From Streptococcus himalayensis (GTDB taxonomy: Bacteria; Bacillota; Bacilli; Lactobacillales; Streptococcaceae): DNA of 64,000 bases. The position numbers and the translations under genes are program-made. Positions 8,534 through 17,719 of the stretch are shown here, one piece after another (position 1 is the stretch's first letter; the number at the start of each line of letters is the position of its first letter). The DNA lies in the NCBI RefSeq assembly GCF_001708305.1, contig NZ_CP016953.1, forward strand, positions 1,507,501 through 1,571,500, written 5' to 3'. Under the pieces are notes generated by a model. That model was given only the letters and a program-made list of their open reading frames with translations. It made no database searches and had not been told where the DNA came from.

Positions 8534-8671
8534 GGGATTCAAACGACAGTATAATCTTAAACTCAGACAAGGGTATTTTGTGGGTCCAGTATAAAAGGGA
8601 TGAGAAGGATATCCCAAAAGGGGAAGTATTTTCAAACGAGAATTCAGTCATGCGATTTCACTCATTTTAAC
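8494..8671 (+). pseudogene. Downstream frame of the broken peptide gene
   Basis: Open frame (in-frame ATG 8494, stop at 8669-8671) encoding a polar tail such as RDSNDSIILNSDKGILWVQ and ending VMRFHSF. It lacks its own ribosome site and overlaps the signal-like ORF at 8471 in another frame. Together they look like one small secreted protein with a frameshift. It could instead be a true short gene. Confidence 0.35.
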
Positions 8672-8691
8672 GCCGAATAGGAGGAAACTTT

Positions 8692-9633
8692 ATGAAAAAA
8701 TCAATGTACTCTATTTTTCCTTTATTACTTTGTTCGATTCTGATTTCAGGGTGTGGGGAGCGGTCTAATTCTTCTGTCAGTCAAAGTGCGAAACAACAAG
8801 CTTCCGTCTCTACTGTGCATGTAGAGACGGAAGCAAAGTCTTCTGCAAAAGTTCAGTCAACTTCATCCTCATCCGAAACTTCTGGTGTTCAAGATAAGGC
8901 TCGAATTTCTAATAGTGATACAATTGCTAGTTCCGCAAAAGCTCCTTCCCTAGTTGATCTTCGAGAATTGGCTGATCTGAAGGCTGGCTTAGAGGATCCG
9001 AAAGTATTAGCTGGTTTAAATGCAGGAGTTGATTTATCAACCCCAACTACAAGTGAAGCCAGCAATCCAGCATCTGGTCAAAAGCATGTGCTGACTGTAA
9101 AAGGGCAAATTCAACAGGTATGGAATTATTGTGCCCCAACAACTGTTAGCATGATGTTAGCTTCCCGCGGGATAGAAGCCAATCAGTTCCAATTAGCAAA
9201 AGAAATGGGGACGTATGATCCTTTTGGCACGCATAATAAGGATGCCATCCGTATTTTAAATAAATATTTATTTGGTTATGAATATCCGAGTGCCCAGCAA
9301 CCAGGTTATCGCCTAGAAACTGTTCGGAATGCCAGCAGCCAATCAGAAGATATGAAAAAATTTAAGCAGCGGCTTATTCAGAATATCAAAGATGGCTACC
9401 CTATGTATTATACATTTGATGTTTCTAAAGTAAATCCTGGAAAATCAGGAGAGCACAATGTGATTGGGATTGGCTATCTAGAAACACCCGATGGTAAAGA
9501 TATTGAATTGCTATACTATTTGGACCCATCTCCGATTGTCCAAGATCCAGTCTATGGCGGTCTGAAAACCATTACGCCGGAGGAATTATTGGCAGCGATG
9601 TTGACCTGCGAAGAACCCAATTATGCTTGGTAA
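8692..9633 (+). CDS. Lipoprotein with C39-like peptidase domain
   Basis: Protein of 313 residues with a lipoprotein signal (lipobox ISGC, Cys21) and a long Ser/Ala/Thr/Gln linker to about residue 120. The C39_2-like domain that follows has the catalytic cysteine in NYCAPTTVSMML, histidine in GEHNVIGIGY and aspartate in YLDPSP. Such proteins are predicted cell-surface cysteine peptidases. Here the position just after a peptide-export cassette makes processing, degradation or immunity towards a secreted peptide plausible, but this is inference. A strong ribosome site (GGAGG) precedes it and a terminator follows. Confidence 0.75.
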   Translation: MKKSMYSIFPLLLCSILISGCGERSNSSVSQSAKQQASVSTVHVETEAKSSAKVQSTSSSSETSGVQDKARISNSDTIASSAKAPSLVDLRELADLKAGLEDPKVLAGLNAGVDLSTPTTSEASNPASGQKHVLTVKGQIQQVWNYCAPTTVSMMLASRGIEANQFQLAKEMGTYDPFGTHNKDAIRILNKYLFGYEYPSAQQPGYRLETVRNASSQSEDMKKFKQRLIQNIKDGYPMYYTFDVSKVNPGKSGEHNVIGIGYLETPDGKDIELLYYLDPSPIVQDPVYGGLKTITPEELLAAMLTCEEPNYAW

Positions 9634-9696
9634 TCCATGTTTGGGAAATTTATTTCTCAAACATTCCCAGATTATAAAGATGGAATATTCAATGTG

Positions 9697-9751
9697 AAGT
9701 TCCCTCAAAAATTAGATTGTGTGTCTAAGTTTTGAGGGAACTTTCGTTTTT
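9697..9751 (+). terminator. Terminator after the C39-like lipoprotein
   Basis: Fourteen-base perfect stem, AAGTTCCCTCAAAA (9697-9710) with TTTTGAGGGAACTT (9730-9743), then a T-rich tail. Confidence 0.9.
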
Positions 9752-9833
9752 GATTGAGAAGTTTATTTTATCCACTTGCCCTCTATAGTTCAGAGAGAAG
9801 CATTAAAAAATCAAAAGATTAATATATAAATAT

Positions 9834-9862
9834 TTGACAATTTTTTATAGGTTTGATAGAAT
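9834..9862 (+). promoter_or_regulatory. Promoter of the three-gene ABC transporter operon
   Basis: TTGACA (9834-9839), 17-base spacer, TAGAAT (9857-9862). It is followed by AGGAGG and the ATG at 9889. Confidence 0.85.
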
Positions 9863-9888
9863 GAACGTAAAAAATAGGAGGTTCACAG

Positions 9889-10683
9889 ATGAGAATTCGT
9901 TTGAGATTGTTTCCGTTTCGTTCTTTAATCCTACTTATTCCTTTGCTGCTACTAGTCCTCATTTATAAGGATGCCATTCTCGATTGGTTTATATTTGATG
10001 TGAATGCTCCCGATTTGGCGGGGATGGATGCTCAGGCTCTAAAAATTCATATCTTCAAAAATTTACTTTTTTTGGACAACACTCTATTTTTCTACAATTT
10101 TTATCAATCCTTTATGTTTCCGATGATAGCGGTCGTGATGGCGTATGAATATCGCTATATCAATGAACGCTATCTTCGTTATAGAATTGGCAGGACGAAA
10201 GATTATGAAATAGCTCGGCGTTCTCTCAAGTTTCAACTAACGGCTTATCAAGTGGGGATTTTTCTCAGTGTTTTGTCTTGCTTGCTGCTTGTCGCTTTCT
10301 TTTGGGGCAGAGTCGCCATGGAAGGTTTACCTAACTATTTTGCCCAAAATTCTGTTCTGCGACTCTTTGGCGAGCATACATGGCTTTATCTCATCTTTTA
10401 TAGTGTTGTGAAAGTGGTGGCCATTATGATGAATAGTTGGCTTGTATTTGCCATGGTGGATTATTTTAATCATTTTATCAAAGCAAGTTTGTTCTATCTT
10501 ATCTTTATATGGGCTCTGTGTCCGTTATTGTACGCTTTTTTACCCTTTTATCTCGTTCCCATGTCAAGCTACATGATAACGTCCTACGGAGGAATCAATT
10601 TGCCCATTGTATTCCTACCCTATACATTGTTTATCTGTCTAATAATGTTTATGAAAGTTACCAAAAAATATGAAGTTTTATAG
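9889..10683 (+). CDS. ABC transporter membrane subunit (first of two)
   Basis: Hydrophobic protein of 264 residues with about six membrane segments and no recognised motif. The cytoplasmic segment after the second helix (YEYRYINERYLRYRIGRTKDYEI) resembles the coupling region of ABC-2 permeases in lantibiotic immunity-type transporters. It overlaps the next gene by 14 bases. With the following permease and ATPase it forms a complete exporter with two different membrane subunits. The substrate is unknown; neighbouring peptide genes suggest a peptide. Confidence 0.6.
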   Translation: MRIRLRLFPFRSLILLIPLLLLVLIYKDAILDWFIFDVNAPDLAGMDAQALKIHIFKNLLFLDNTLFFYNFYQSFMFPMIAVVMAYEYRYINERYLRYRIGRTKDYEIARRSLKFQLTAYQVGIFLSVLSCLLLVAFFWGRVAMEGLPNYFAQNSVLRLFGEHTWLYLIFYSVVKVVAIMMNSWLVFAMVDYFNHFIKASLFYLIFIWALCPLLYAFLPFYLVPMSSYMITSYGGINLPIVFLPYTLFICLIMFMKVTKKYEVL

Positions 10684-11311
10684 AGGATTGCCTTTTATCG
10701 TGAAAAGCCTTTTTAGTGCCTTCTTTATTTACACGATATTTACAAAATTTAATGTTTACGGGTATCGGGATTTGGTATTGCTCATAAGGGAACAACTCTT
10801 AAATCCATTTTTGAAAGCAGAAGGAGAGCAGCTGAGTTTTATCAAGGTGATTAGTTTGTTGGGACTATATTTTAATAACTTTTACTATTTAATTTCGATG
10901 GTATCGGATTTGAGCAGTGGAGCAAAAGAAATCATTTGCTACCATTCGGAAAGTCAAATGGGATTTGATTTAAAAGTACTTAAATTGCTTAGTTATACTT
11001 ATTTTCTTGAGTACGCTACACTGATATTGAGCTTGTTTGGCATTTCTTGGCTCTTATTTCATCAGCTAGATTTGTCACCATCTGTTCTAGCTCTCTTGTT
11101 TTCTTGGTTCTTAGTTGACGGAGTTTTTGCTTGTTTAACAGCCTTGATAAGCTCGTCTTCAGTTCTATCCTTGCTTTTATTTTTTATGCTAAATTTAGTC
11201 AGGTATTTCTTATTACCTTATCCCTACATCCCAGTAGTAGTAATGTGCCTGATTTTCTATATACATTCCAGGAAGGAGATGCTTGATGTTAAAAATTCAA
11301 AACGGTTGTAA
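10670..11311 (+). CDS. ABC transporter membrane subunit (second of two)
   Basis: Membrane protein of 213 residues with about five to six hydrophobic helices and a short cytoplasmic part rich in Lys and Ser. The start ATG at 10670 lies inside the end of the preceding gene, and its own end overlaps the ATPase gene. This tight coupling indicates a single operon. It is not recognisable beyond an ABC permease by context. Confidence 0.55.
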   Translation: MKFYRGLPFIVKSLFSAFFIYTIFTKFNVYGYRDLVLLIREQLLNPFLKAEGEQLSFIKVISLLGLYFNNFYYLISMVSDLSSGAKEIICYHSESQMGFDLKVLKLLSYTYFLEYATLILSLFGISWLLFHQLDLSPSVLALLFSWFLVDGVFACLTALISSSSVLSLLLFFMLNLVRYFLLPYPYIPVVVMCLIFYIHSRKEMLDVKNSKRL

Positions 11312-11909
11312 GCGTTATAAAGGACAAGAAGTTTTAAAAGATATTAATTTAGAATTTCTTGATGGGCATATTTATGGTCTAGTTGGGATCAATGGCTCGG
11401 GGAAAACCCTTATTTTAAAAGCCTTGGCAGGCTACATCACATTAGATCGAGGTTTTGTTCAGCAAGATCATATCAAGATTCGAAGTCGTCGCAATTACAT
11501 AGAAAATGCGGGTATTTTGATTGAAAATCCCCAATTTATCTCCCATCTAAGTTTGTTGGAAAACTTAGAATTGATTGCCTCCATCAGCCAGAATCGAAAA
11601 AAGATTGATCTGGATAGGTGGATTCAGCTTTATCAATTAGAAAAATTTAAACATACCCTTTTTAAACATCTTTCCTTGGGAACGAAGAAAAAGATGGCTT
11701 TAATTCAAGCCTTCCTCCACAATCCTGCTATTTTACTTTTGGATGAACCTATGAATGCCTTGGATGATGCAAGCGTGCGTGTCACAAAAGAGCTGCTTAT
11801 GGAGTACAAACAGGACAGGTTAGTGATTTTAACCTCTCACATCGCCCAAGACATTGAAGACCTTTGTGATACGGTCTATACGGTTTCTGATGGGCAAATT
11901 GTCTGTTGA
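11286..11909 (+). CDS. ABC transporter ATP-binding protein
   Basis: ATPase of 207 residues with Walker A GINGSGKT, signature LSLGTKKKMA, Walker B AILLLDEPMNALDD and H-loop LTSHIAQD. The ATG at 11286 is preferred over the TTG one codon earlier because GGAAGGAG lies seven bases before it. It forms the last gene of the operon driven from 9834. Its closest relation by motif is the short ATPases of bacteriocin or immunity exporters. Confidence 0.85.
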   Translation: MLKIQNGCKRYKGQEVLKDINLEFLDGHIYGLVGINGSGKTLILKALAGYITLDRGFVQQDHIKIRSRRNYIENAGILIENPQFISHLSLLENLELIASISQNRKKIDLDRWIQLYQLEKFKHTLFKHLSLGTKKKMALIQAFLHNPAILLLDEPMNALDDASVRVTKELLMEYKQDRLVILTSHIAQDIEDLCDTVYTVSDGQIVC

Positions 11910-11977
11910 TACCTATTTATAAGAGTGGTAGGACACATCCCTTTTAAAAAGAGAGCTAGGCATTTTTTGAATATGAA

Positions 11978-12007
11978 AAAAGTAGAGGTACTCCCCTACT
12001 TTTTTTG
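11978..12007. terminator. Bidirectional terminator
   Basis: AAAGTAGAGG pairs with CCCCTACTTT (one mismatch) around a short loop, with A and T runs on both sides. It can end the ABC operon from the left and the minus-strand DUF3042 gene from the right. Confidence 0.7.
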
Positions 12008-12016
12008 ATGAATAAA

Positions 12017-12187
12017 TTAATGTGAGACGCGACGGCGTGCAGCTTTTTTGCGGTTTTCTTCGATGAAGGCAGCTTTTTGCTCTTCTGGCTCAATCACTTT
12101 CTTTTTGATGGCATAGACCGCACCTGCAACAGCTGCAACTGTTCCAGCGACACCTGTAAGCAAACCTTTTGCAAAATTTTTAGCCAT
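12017..12187 (-). CDS. DUF3042 family small protein
   Basis: A 56-residue protein on the minus strand: MAKNFAKGLLTGVAGTVAA, one hydrophobic Gly/Ala-rich helix (about residues 7-26), then a charged tail (KKKVIEPEEQKAAFIEENRKK) ending ARRRVSH. This matches DUF3042, a short lactic-acid-bacteria family of unknown function that is probably membrane associated. An AAGGAGG site precedes the start. It diverges from miaA, and the two share the 12188-12270 promoter region. Confidence 0.8.
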   Translation of the reverse strand: MAKNFAKGLLTGVAGTVAAVAGAVYAIKKKVIEPEEQKAAFIEENRKKAARRRVSH

Positions 12188-12224
12188 GAGTTTCCTCCTT
12201 TATAAGAACTTCATTTTTTTGTGT

Positions 12225-12230
12225 TATAAT
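12225..12230 (+). promoter_or_regulatory. -10 box upstream of miaA
   Basis: Perfect TATAAT 41 bases before the miaA start. No good -35 is visible, so only the -10 is marked. The same AT-rich region must also hold the minus-strand promoter of the DUF3042 gene. Confidence 0.5.
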
Positions 12231-12270
12231 ATATACTAACGAAAAAATAAAATTTTTTCAAGGAAAAACG

Positions 12271-13176
12271 ATGAAAACAAAAATAATTGTAATTGTAGGT
12301 CCAACGGCGGTTGGAAAAACAGCCCTAAGTTTAGACTTGGCGGAGCGATTTTCAGGGGAGATTATCAGCGGAGATAGTCAACAGGTTTATCGGAATCTCG
12401 ATATCGGCACTGCTAAGGCGACTAAGGAAGAACAGGCTCGTGCTCCCCATCATTTGCTTGATGTGCGAGATGTGACAGAAGGCTATTCCGCCTATGATTT
12501 TGTTGCAGAAGCTAGGCGGGCGATAAAGGAGATTGTAGGACGTGGAAAACTGCCTATTATCGCTGGAGGGACGGGGCTTTACCTGCAAAGTCTGCTAGAA
12601 GGCTACCATTTGGGAGGAAAGGTTTCTCACGAGGCGATACTAGCCTATCGCAAGGAGCTGGAGTGTTTGTCAGATGAGGTTTTATTTGAGAAAATAGCAG
12701 AGCTGGGGGTGGAAATTCCCCAAATCAATCGCCGTCGTGCGATGCGTCAACTTGAAATTGCTCATTTTGGTCAAGAGTTAAAAAATCAAGAACCAGCCTA
12801 TGAAGTGTTGCTGATTGGTTTAAACGATGAGCGCGCTCGCTTGTATGAGCGAATCAATCAGCGAGTGGATGACATGATGGAGCAAGGATTGTTAGAGGAG
12901 GCAAAATGGCTCTATGACACCTATCCTGATGTTCAGGCTGTCAAGGGAATCGGTTACAAAGAGTTCTTCCCTTATTTTAAGGGAGAAATAACCCTAGAAG
13001 AATCTATCGAATGCCTCAAGCAAAATACGAGACGCTTTGCCAAACGCCAGTTAACCTGGTTTCGCAACCGCATGCAGATCCCTTTTTATCAGATTTCAGA
13101 GCCAGATTACAAGGATAGGATTCACCATCAGGTAGAGAGATTTTTAAAGGAAAAAGGACTGGAGCATCTTGATTGA
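12271..13176 (+). CDS. miaA: tRNA dimethylallyltransferase
   Basis: Transfers a dimethylallyl group to A37 of tRNAs that read UNN codons. It has the P-loop GPTAVGKT at residues 10-17, the substrate motif SGDSQQVYR and the conserved [12 protein letters not shown] and [13 protein letters not shown] segments. The length of 301 residues is normal for the family. It heads a streptococcal housekeeping block with hflX, rnz, recJ and apt. The end of the gene is 145 bases before the hflX start, and that gap contains peptide-like remnants. Confidence 0.95.
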   Translation: MKTKIIVIVGPTAVGKTALSLDLAERFSGEIISGDSQQVYRNLDIGTAKATKEEQARAPHHLLDVRDVTEGYSAYDFVAEARRAIKEIVGRGKLPIIAGGTGLYLQSLLEGYHLGGKVSHEAILAYRKELECLSDEVLFEKIAELGVEIPQINRRRAMRQLEIAHFGQELKNQEPAYEVLLIGLNDERARLYERINQRVDDMMEQGLLEEAKWLYDTYPDVQAVKGIGYKEFFPYFKGEITLEESIECLKQNTRRFAKRQLTWFRNRMQIPFYQISEPDYKDRIHHQVERFLKEKGLEHLD

Positions 13177-13321
13177 CCGAGTATGGGGACGCGTATCAAA
13201 AAGATGATGAATGAAACGTTGAAATAGCTCCCTATGTTTATCTTGTGGCAAAGAAGCGATGGACAAGTGTTCTAGGCTTGTCAGGAAATATTCCTTGGAG
13301 AGTTTGAGAGTGAAGAGAGAA

Positions 13322-14560
13322 ATGATAGAAACGAAACAGCAAGAAGAACGGGTGCTTCTGGTCGGTGTAGAGCTCCAAGACAGCCACCATTTTGAGATGT
13401 CCATGGAAGAGCTGGCCAGCCTTGCAAAGACCGCAGGGGCAGTGGTCAAAGGGAGTTACACCCAGAAACGAGAGAAATATGACAGTAAAACCTTCATTGG
13501 TTCGGGAAAATTAGAAGAAATCAAACGTATGGTTGATGCGGATGAAATTGCAACGGTGATTGTCAACAATCGCTTAACCCCACGCCAAAATGTCAATTTA
13601 GAAGAGATTTTAGGGGTGAAGGTTATCGATCGTATGCAGTTGATTTTAGATATCTTTGCCATGCGAGCCAGAAGTCATGAGGGGAAATTGCAGGTGCATT
13701 TGGCTCAGCTGAAATATCTCCTACCAAGGCTTGTAGGGCAAGGGATTTTACTGAGTCGTCAGGCTGGGGGAATTGGCTCCAGAGGGCCTGGTGAAAGTCA
13801 GCTAGAGTTAAACCGCCGTAGCATTCGCAACCAAATTGCTGATATCGAGCGTCAATTAAAGGTCGTGGAGAAAAATCGAGCAACGGTTCGTGAAAAGAGA
13901 TTGGAATCCAGTGTTTTCAAAATTGGTCTTATCGGCTACACCAATGCTGGGAAATCAACGGTGATGAATGCCCTGACTACGAAAAGCCAATATGAGGCAG
14001 ATGAGCTTTTTGCAACCTTGGACGCCACGACTAAGGTAATTCATCTGGCAGGTCACTTGGATGTGACTTTGACAGATACAGTGGGATTTATCCAAGATTT
14101 GCCGACGGAACTTGTCAGTAGTTTTAAATCCACGCTGGAAGAAAGTAAGAATGTGGACTTGTTAATCCATGTGATTGACGCAAGTGACCCTCATCACGAA
14201 GAGCATGAGGAGACCGTCTTTTCCATCATGAAAGAGTTGGATATGCTGGATATTCCGCGTCTGACTCTCTACAATAAGCAGGATAAGGCAGAGAATTTCA
14301 CCCCTACGCAGACGCCTTATCACCTCATTTCTGCTAAGGAGGACAATAGCAGAGCTGTCTTGCAGGACTTGATTGTCGAGAAGATAAAAGAACTCTTTCA
14401 GCCGTTTCGGATTCAAGTGGGATTTGAAAAAGCCTATAAAATTCATGAATTAGAAAAGATAGCCTTGCTTGAAAAACGTGAATATAAAGACGATAAAGAA
14501 GAGATTTCTGGCTATATCGCAGAAAAAAACAAATGGAAATTAGAGGAGTTTTATGACTGA
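13322..14560 (+). CDS. hflX: GTPase HflX
   Basis: Ribosome-associated GTPase that splits stalled or stressed ribosomes. The protein has 412 residues, with the N-terminal HflX domain (about 40-150), a coiled glycine-rich linker (GPGESQLELNRR) and a G domain with GYTNAGKST, DTVGFIQ and NKQD. The in-frame ATG at 13259 would add 21 unrelated residues, so ATG 13322 (MIETKQQEERVLLVGVEL) is chosen on homology. The upstream ribosome site is only moderate (GAAGAGAG). The stop overlaps the next gene by eight bases. Confidence 0.93.
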   Translation: MIETKQQEERVLLVGVELQDSHHFEMSMEELASLAKTAGAVVKGSYTQKREKYDSKTFIGSGKLEEIKRMVDADEIATVIVNNRLTPRQNVNLEEILGVKVIDRMQLILDIFAMRARSHEGKLQVHLAQLKYLLPRLVGQGILLSRQAGGIGSRGPGESQLELNRRSIRNQIADIERQLKVVEKNRATVREKRLESSVFKIGLIGYTNAGKSTVMNALTTKSQYEADELFATLDATTKVIHLAGHLDVTLTDTVGFIQDLPTELVSSFKSTLEESKNVDLLIHVIDASDPHHEEHEETVFSIMKELDMLDIPRLTLYNKQDKAENFTPTQTPYHLISAKEDNSRAVLQDLIVEKIKELFQPFRIQVGFEKAYKIHELEKIALLEKREYKDDKEEISGYIAEKNKWKLEEFYD

Positions 14561-15176
14561 TTATATCCAGTTAGCCCTAGATTATGGCGGTTTTACTAGT
14601 CTAGATCGGGTGTATCTAGCCAATCGCTTAAAAGAGTTGAAGGAGGAGGAAAAATTGCGTTTTGTGACCCCTCCCCCTTCTGTTCTCAATGCTTATTTTG
14701 CAGAACTGTATCAGAAAAAGAGTCCGCTTGAGGCGACGTACTATTTTTTAGACGTTAGCAAGGCCTTTCAATTGTGGAATGAAGAACCAAGTTTTAATGA
14801 GGAAAAGCCCTTTATTCGCTTGAATTTATCTGGGAAATCCTATGGTTTTTGCTATGAAACAGAAGAGCTAGCCCGAGTCTTTCCAGAAAAGAAAGAAGCG
14901 ATCAGTCCTGAGTTGTGTTTTGAGATTGCTCAGATTTTTCCGGACTTTTTAGTCTATGAGGAGAACGGAAAGATTTATTTAGAACTAGCTCCTCAGGAAG
15001 AAATCATCCGAGAAAGACAGGAGTTGACCGCCTTGACGAACTTGGAACTCTTAGCAGATGGGCATACAAAATTAGTCGGCTATAACCAAGAGGAATTGGT
15101 CACTTTGGCGGCGAACTATGAAGGTAACTGCTATTATCGTTCGCAAAATCGTTTAGCAATGCTATACATAAAATAG
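14553..15176 (+). CDS. Conserved streptococcal hypothetical protein
   Basis: Soluble protein of 207 residues, acidic and rich in Leu, Glu and Tyr, starting [20 protein letters not shown] recognise it as a protein that normally sits between hflX and rnz in streptococci, but no enzymatic motif is visible. It overlaps hflX by eight bases and rnz follows 10 bases later, so the three are translated from one transcript. Function unknown. Confidence 0.75.
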   Translation: MTDYIQLALDYGGFTSLDRVYLANRLKELKEEEKLRFVTPPPSVLNAYFAELYQKKSPLEATYYFLDVSKAFQLWNEEPSFNEEKPFIRLNLSGKSYGFCYETEELARVFPEKKEAISPELCFEIAQIFPDFLVYEENGKIYLELAPQEEIIRERQELTALTNLELLADGHTKLVGYNQEELVTLAANYEGNCYYRSQNRLAMLYIK

Positions 15177-15186
15177 AAGGGAAATC

Positions 15187-16116
15187 ATGGAAGTACAATT
15201 TTTAGGAACAGGGGCTGGTCAGCCCTCCAAAGCACGCAATGTCTCGAGTCTCGTTCTCAAATTATTGGAAGAAATTAACCAAGTTTGGATGTTTGATTGT
15301 GGCGAAGGGACCCAGCAGCGGATTTTGGAAACGACGATTAAGCCTCGGAAAATCACCAAGATTTTCATCACCCATTTGCATGGGGATCATATCTTTGGCT
15401 TGCCAGGATTTCTCTCAAGCCGAGCCTTTCAGGCAAATGAAGAACAGACAGATGTAGATATTTATGGTCCTGTGGGCATTAAAAACTATGTTTTGACCAG
15501 TCTCAAAGCTTCAGGGAGCCGCTTGCCTTATCGCATCCTATTTCATGAATTTGATGAGCATAGTCTAGGAAAAATTCTGGAAACGGATAAATTTACAGTC
15601 TATGCGGAGCAGTTGGACCATACGATTTTCTGTGTGGGCTACCGTGTGATGCAAAAGGATTTGGAAGGGACTTTAGATGCCGATGCCCTTCGTGCAGCAG
15701 GTGTTCCTTTTGGCCCACTTTTTGGCAAAATCAAAAATGGTGAGAATGTCCGTTTAGAGGACGGGACGGAAATTATTGCCAAGGATTATATTTCTGCACC
15801 ACGTCCTGGTAAAGTAGTGACCATTTTAGGAGATACTAGAAAGACAGATGCTAGCGTCCGTTTGGCTGTGGCAGCGGATCTCCTCATTCATGAATCGACC
15901 TATGGCAAGGGAGATGAAAAAATGGCACGGAGCCATGGTCATTCGACCAATATGCAGGCAGCTGAAGTAGCTAAGGAAGCAGGAGCCAAACGACTGTTGC
16001 TCAACCATATCAGTGCTCGCTTTTTATCCAAGGACATCAGTAAAATGCGTAAGGATGCAGCTACGATTTTTGAGCAAGTGCATATTGTGAAAGACTTAGA
16101 AGAGATTGAAATATGA
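15187..16116 (+). CDS. rnz: Ribonuclease Z
   Basis: Endonuclease that trims the 3' trailer of tRNA precursors. The protein of 309 residues has the metallo-beta-lactamase zinc motif HLHGDH, and GDTRKTD, HESTYG and LLNHISARF as later metal-binding and active-site motifs. The family's normal length is about 305-310. The stop overlaps the next start as ATGA. Confidence 0.95.
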   Translation: MEVQFLGTGAGQPSKARNVSSLVLKLLEEINQVWMFDCGEGTQQRILETTIKPRKITKIFITHLHGDHIFGLPGFLSSRAFQANEEQTDVDIYGPVGIKNYVLTSLKASGSRLPYRILFHEFDEHSLGKILETDKFTVYAEQLDHTIFCVGYRVMQKDLEGTLDADALRAAGVPFGPLFGKIKNGENVRLEDGTEIIAKDYISAPRPGKVVTILGDTRKTDASVRLAVAADLLIHESTYGKGDEKMARSHGHSTNMQAAEVAKEAGAKRLLLNHISARFLSKDISKMRKDAATIFEQVHIVKDLEEIEI

Positions 16117-16868
16117 GGAGAATTGTCATAACAGGAGCAAGTGGTGGTCTTGCCCAAGCGATTGTAAAACTTCTGCCAGATGACCAGCTGATATTGATTG
16201 GACGGTCCATGAAACGGCTAGAGGAGCTGTATGGCACCCTAGCAAACTGCGATTTGGTTGAACTAGAGATTACCGATAGTGAAGCGGTGGAGCGTTTTGC
16301 AGAGAAATGCCGCATCCACTATGGTCCCATCGATATTTTCATCAATAATGCAGGCTATGGTTTGTTTGAAGATTTTGACAAGATTTCTTCTCAAGACATC
16401 GAAGAGATGTTTCGGGTCAATACCTTTGCTCTGATGAATTTATCTCGGTTGTTTGGACAGCAGATGAAGGAAGTGAGAAAGGGGCAGATTATCAATATTG
16501 TCAGTATGGCAGGCTTGATTGCAAGTGCGAAGTCCAGTTTGTATTCGGCAACCAAGTTTGCGGCGATTGGATTTTCAAACGCCCTACGTTTGGAATTGCG
16601 TCCCTATCAAGTTTTTGTAACGACCGTTAATCCAGGTCCCATCAAAACAGCCTTTTTTGAGCAAGCAGATCCCGAAGGCACTTATTTACAGGCGGTCAAA
16701 GCCTATCTGCTGGAGTCAGACTTGGTTGCCCAAAAAATCGTTGCTAGCTTTGGCACTAAAAAACGTGAAATTAACCTTCCTTGGCTGCTTCATCTGGCGT
16801 ACAAATGCTATACTTTGTTTCCCCGTTTGGGAGATTTTTTAGCCAGTAATCTTTTTAATTATAAGTGA
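16113..16868 (+). CDS. Short-chain dehydrogenase/reductase
   Basis: Classical SDR of 251 residues: cofactor motif [10 protein letters not shown] near the N-terminus, NNAGYG, the catalytic Ser/Tyr/Lys as SSLYSATK and PGPIKTAFF after the active site. The C-terminal end ([16 protein letters not shown]) may be a membrane-near helix. NADP preference and substrate cannot be told. It is coupled to rnz by a four-base overlap. Confidence 0.85.
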   Translation: MRRIVITGASGGLAQAIVKLLPDDQLILIGRSMKRLEELYGTLANCDLVELEITDSEAVERFAEKCRIHYGPIDIFINNAGYGLFEDFDKISSQDIEEMFRVNTFALMNLSRLFGQQMKEVRKGQIINIVSMAGLIASAKSSLYSATKFAAIGFSNALRLELRPYQVFVTTVNPGPIKTAFFEQADPEGTYLQAVKAYLLESDLVAQKIVASFGTKKREINLPWLLHLAYKCYTLFPRLGDFLASNLFNYK

Positions 16869-16875
16869 GGTTTTG

Positions 16876-17592
16876 ATGGATATAAAAGCTTATCAAGCAC
16901 ATATTGCCCAGCCTTGGGGGCAGATTTATTACCAGATTTTATTTGATCAGCTAAAAGAAGTGAAGGGAAAGACTGTTCTTGACTTTGGCAGTGGTTTTGG
17001 TCACGTGGCTCAGTTTCTAGCACGGGAAAATCAAGTTCTGGCTATTGAACCAAACGAGGAGATGATTGACTCGCGCGTGGTAGACCCTCTTTATCCCTAT
17101 CAGCAGGAGCAAGGAGGCTTTGAGGCGTTGGAACAGTTAGCTCCAGCATCTTTTGATGTGATTATTTGTCACAATGTCCTAGAATATGTGGATAATCCAA
17201 GCCAGTATTTACATGCTTTTCATCGACTTGTAAAAGACGATGGTCACCTTTCACTTGTTAAGCACCATGAGGTGGGACGCATCATGCAGACAGCAGTGTT
17301 TGAATGCAATATCCCTAAAACCATGGGCTTTTTGGCAGGCGAACACTACCAATCTCACACTATGGGGCTGGCCAAGGCCTATAAGATTGAAGAGGTATTG
17401 CCTAAGGATACCTTTGTTCTGGAGGATTATCAGGGAATTCGCACCTTTTATGGCCTGCAACCCAACAGTGTCAAAACAGATCCCCATTGGCTTAAGGAAA
17501 TGACGGAGTTAGAGTTGGCCGTTTCTAGTCAATCTCCGTATCGGGACATTGCCGCCTTTCAGCATCTTTGGCTGAGAAAGAAGGAGAGGTAG
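16876..17592 (+). CDS. Class I SAM-dependent methyltransferase
   Basis: Protein of 238 residues with SAM-binding motif I VLDFGSGFGHVAQFL, motif II-like acidic LAIEPNEEM and motif IV FDVIICHNVLEYV. ATG 16876 is preferred to the TTG one codon upstream (GTGAGG lies before it). Acceptor substrate is unknown. It ends the rnz-SDR operon before the terminator at 17638. Confidence 0.82.
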   Translation: MDIKAYQAHIAQPWGQIYYQILFDQLKEVKGKTVLDFGSGFGHVAQFLARENQVLAIEPNEEMIDSRVVDPLYPYQQEQGGFEALEQLAPASFDVIICHNVLEYVDNPSQYLHAFHRLVKDDGHLSLVKHHEVGRIMQTAVFECNIPKTMGFLAGEHYQSHTMGLAKAYKIEEVLPKDTFVLEDYQGIRTFYGLQPNSVKTDPHWLKEMTELELAVSSQSPYRDIAAFQHLWLRKKER

Positions 17593-17637
17593 CCTTACTC
17601 CTTTCTAAAAAGATGGAGAAATATGAAGCAAAAAGCA

Positions 17638-17687
17638 AGAGTCAGCCATTTTTCCGATTTGGTCTGGCTCCTTTTTCGTGGTATAAT
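17638..17687 (+). terminator. Terminator overlapping the recJ promoter
   Basis: GAGTCAG-CCA (from about 17638) pairs with TGGTCTGGCTC (to 17670) and is followed by CTTTTT. A recJ promoter is placed across it: TTGGTC (17659-17664), 17 bases, TATAAT (17682-17687). Confidence 0.65.
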
Positions 17688-17719
17688 AGAAACTAGATTT
17701 TAAGAAACAAAGGAATACG

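Noticed and set aside
13623..13883. Minus-strand ORF of 86 codons inside hflX
   Set aside because: Lies in the antisense of conserved HflX codons, with no ribosome site or promoter.
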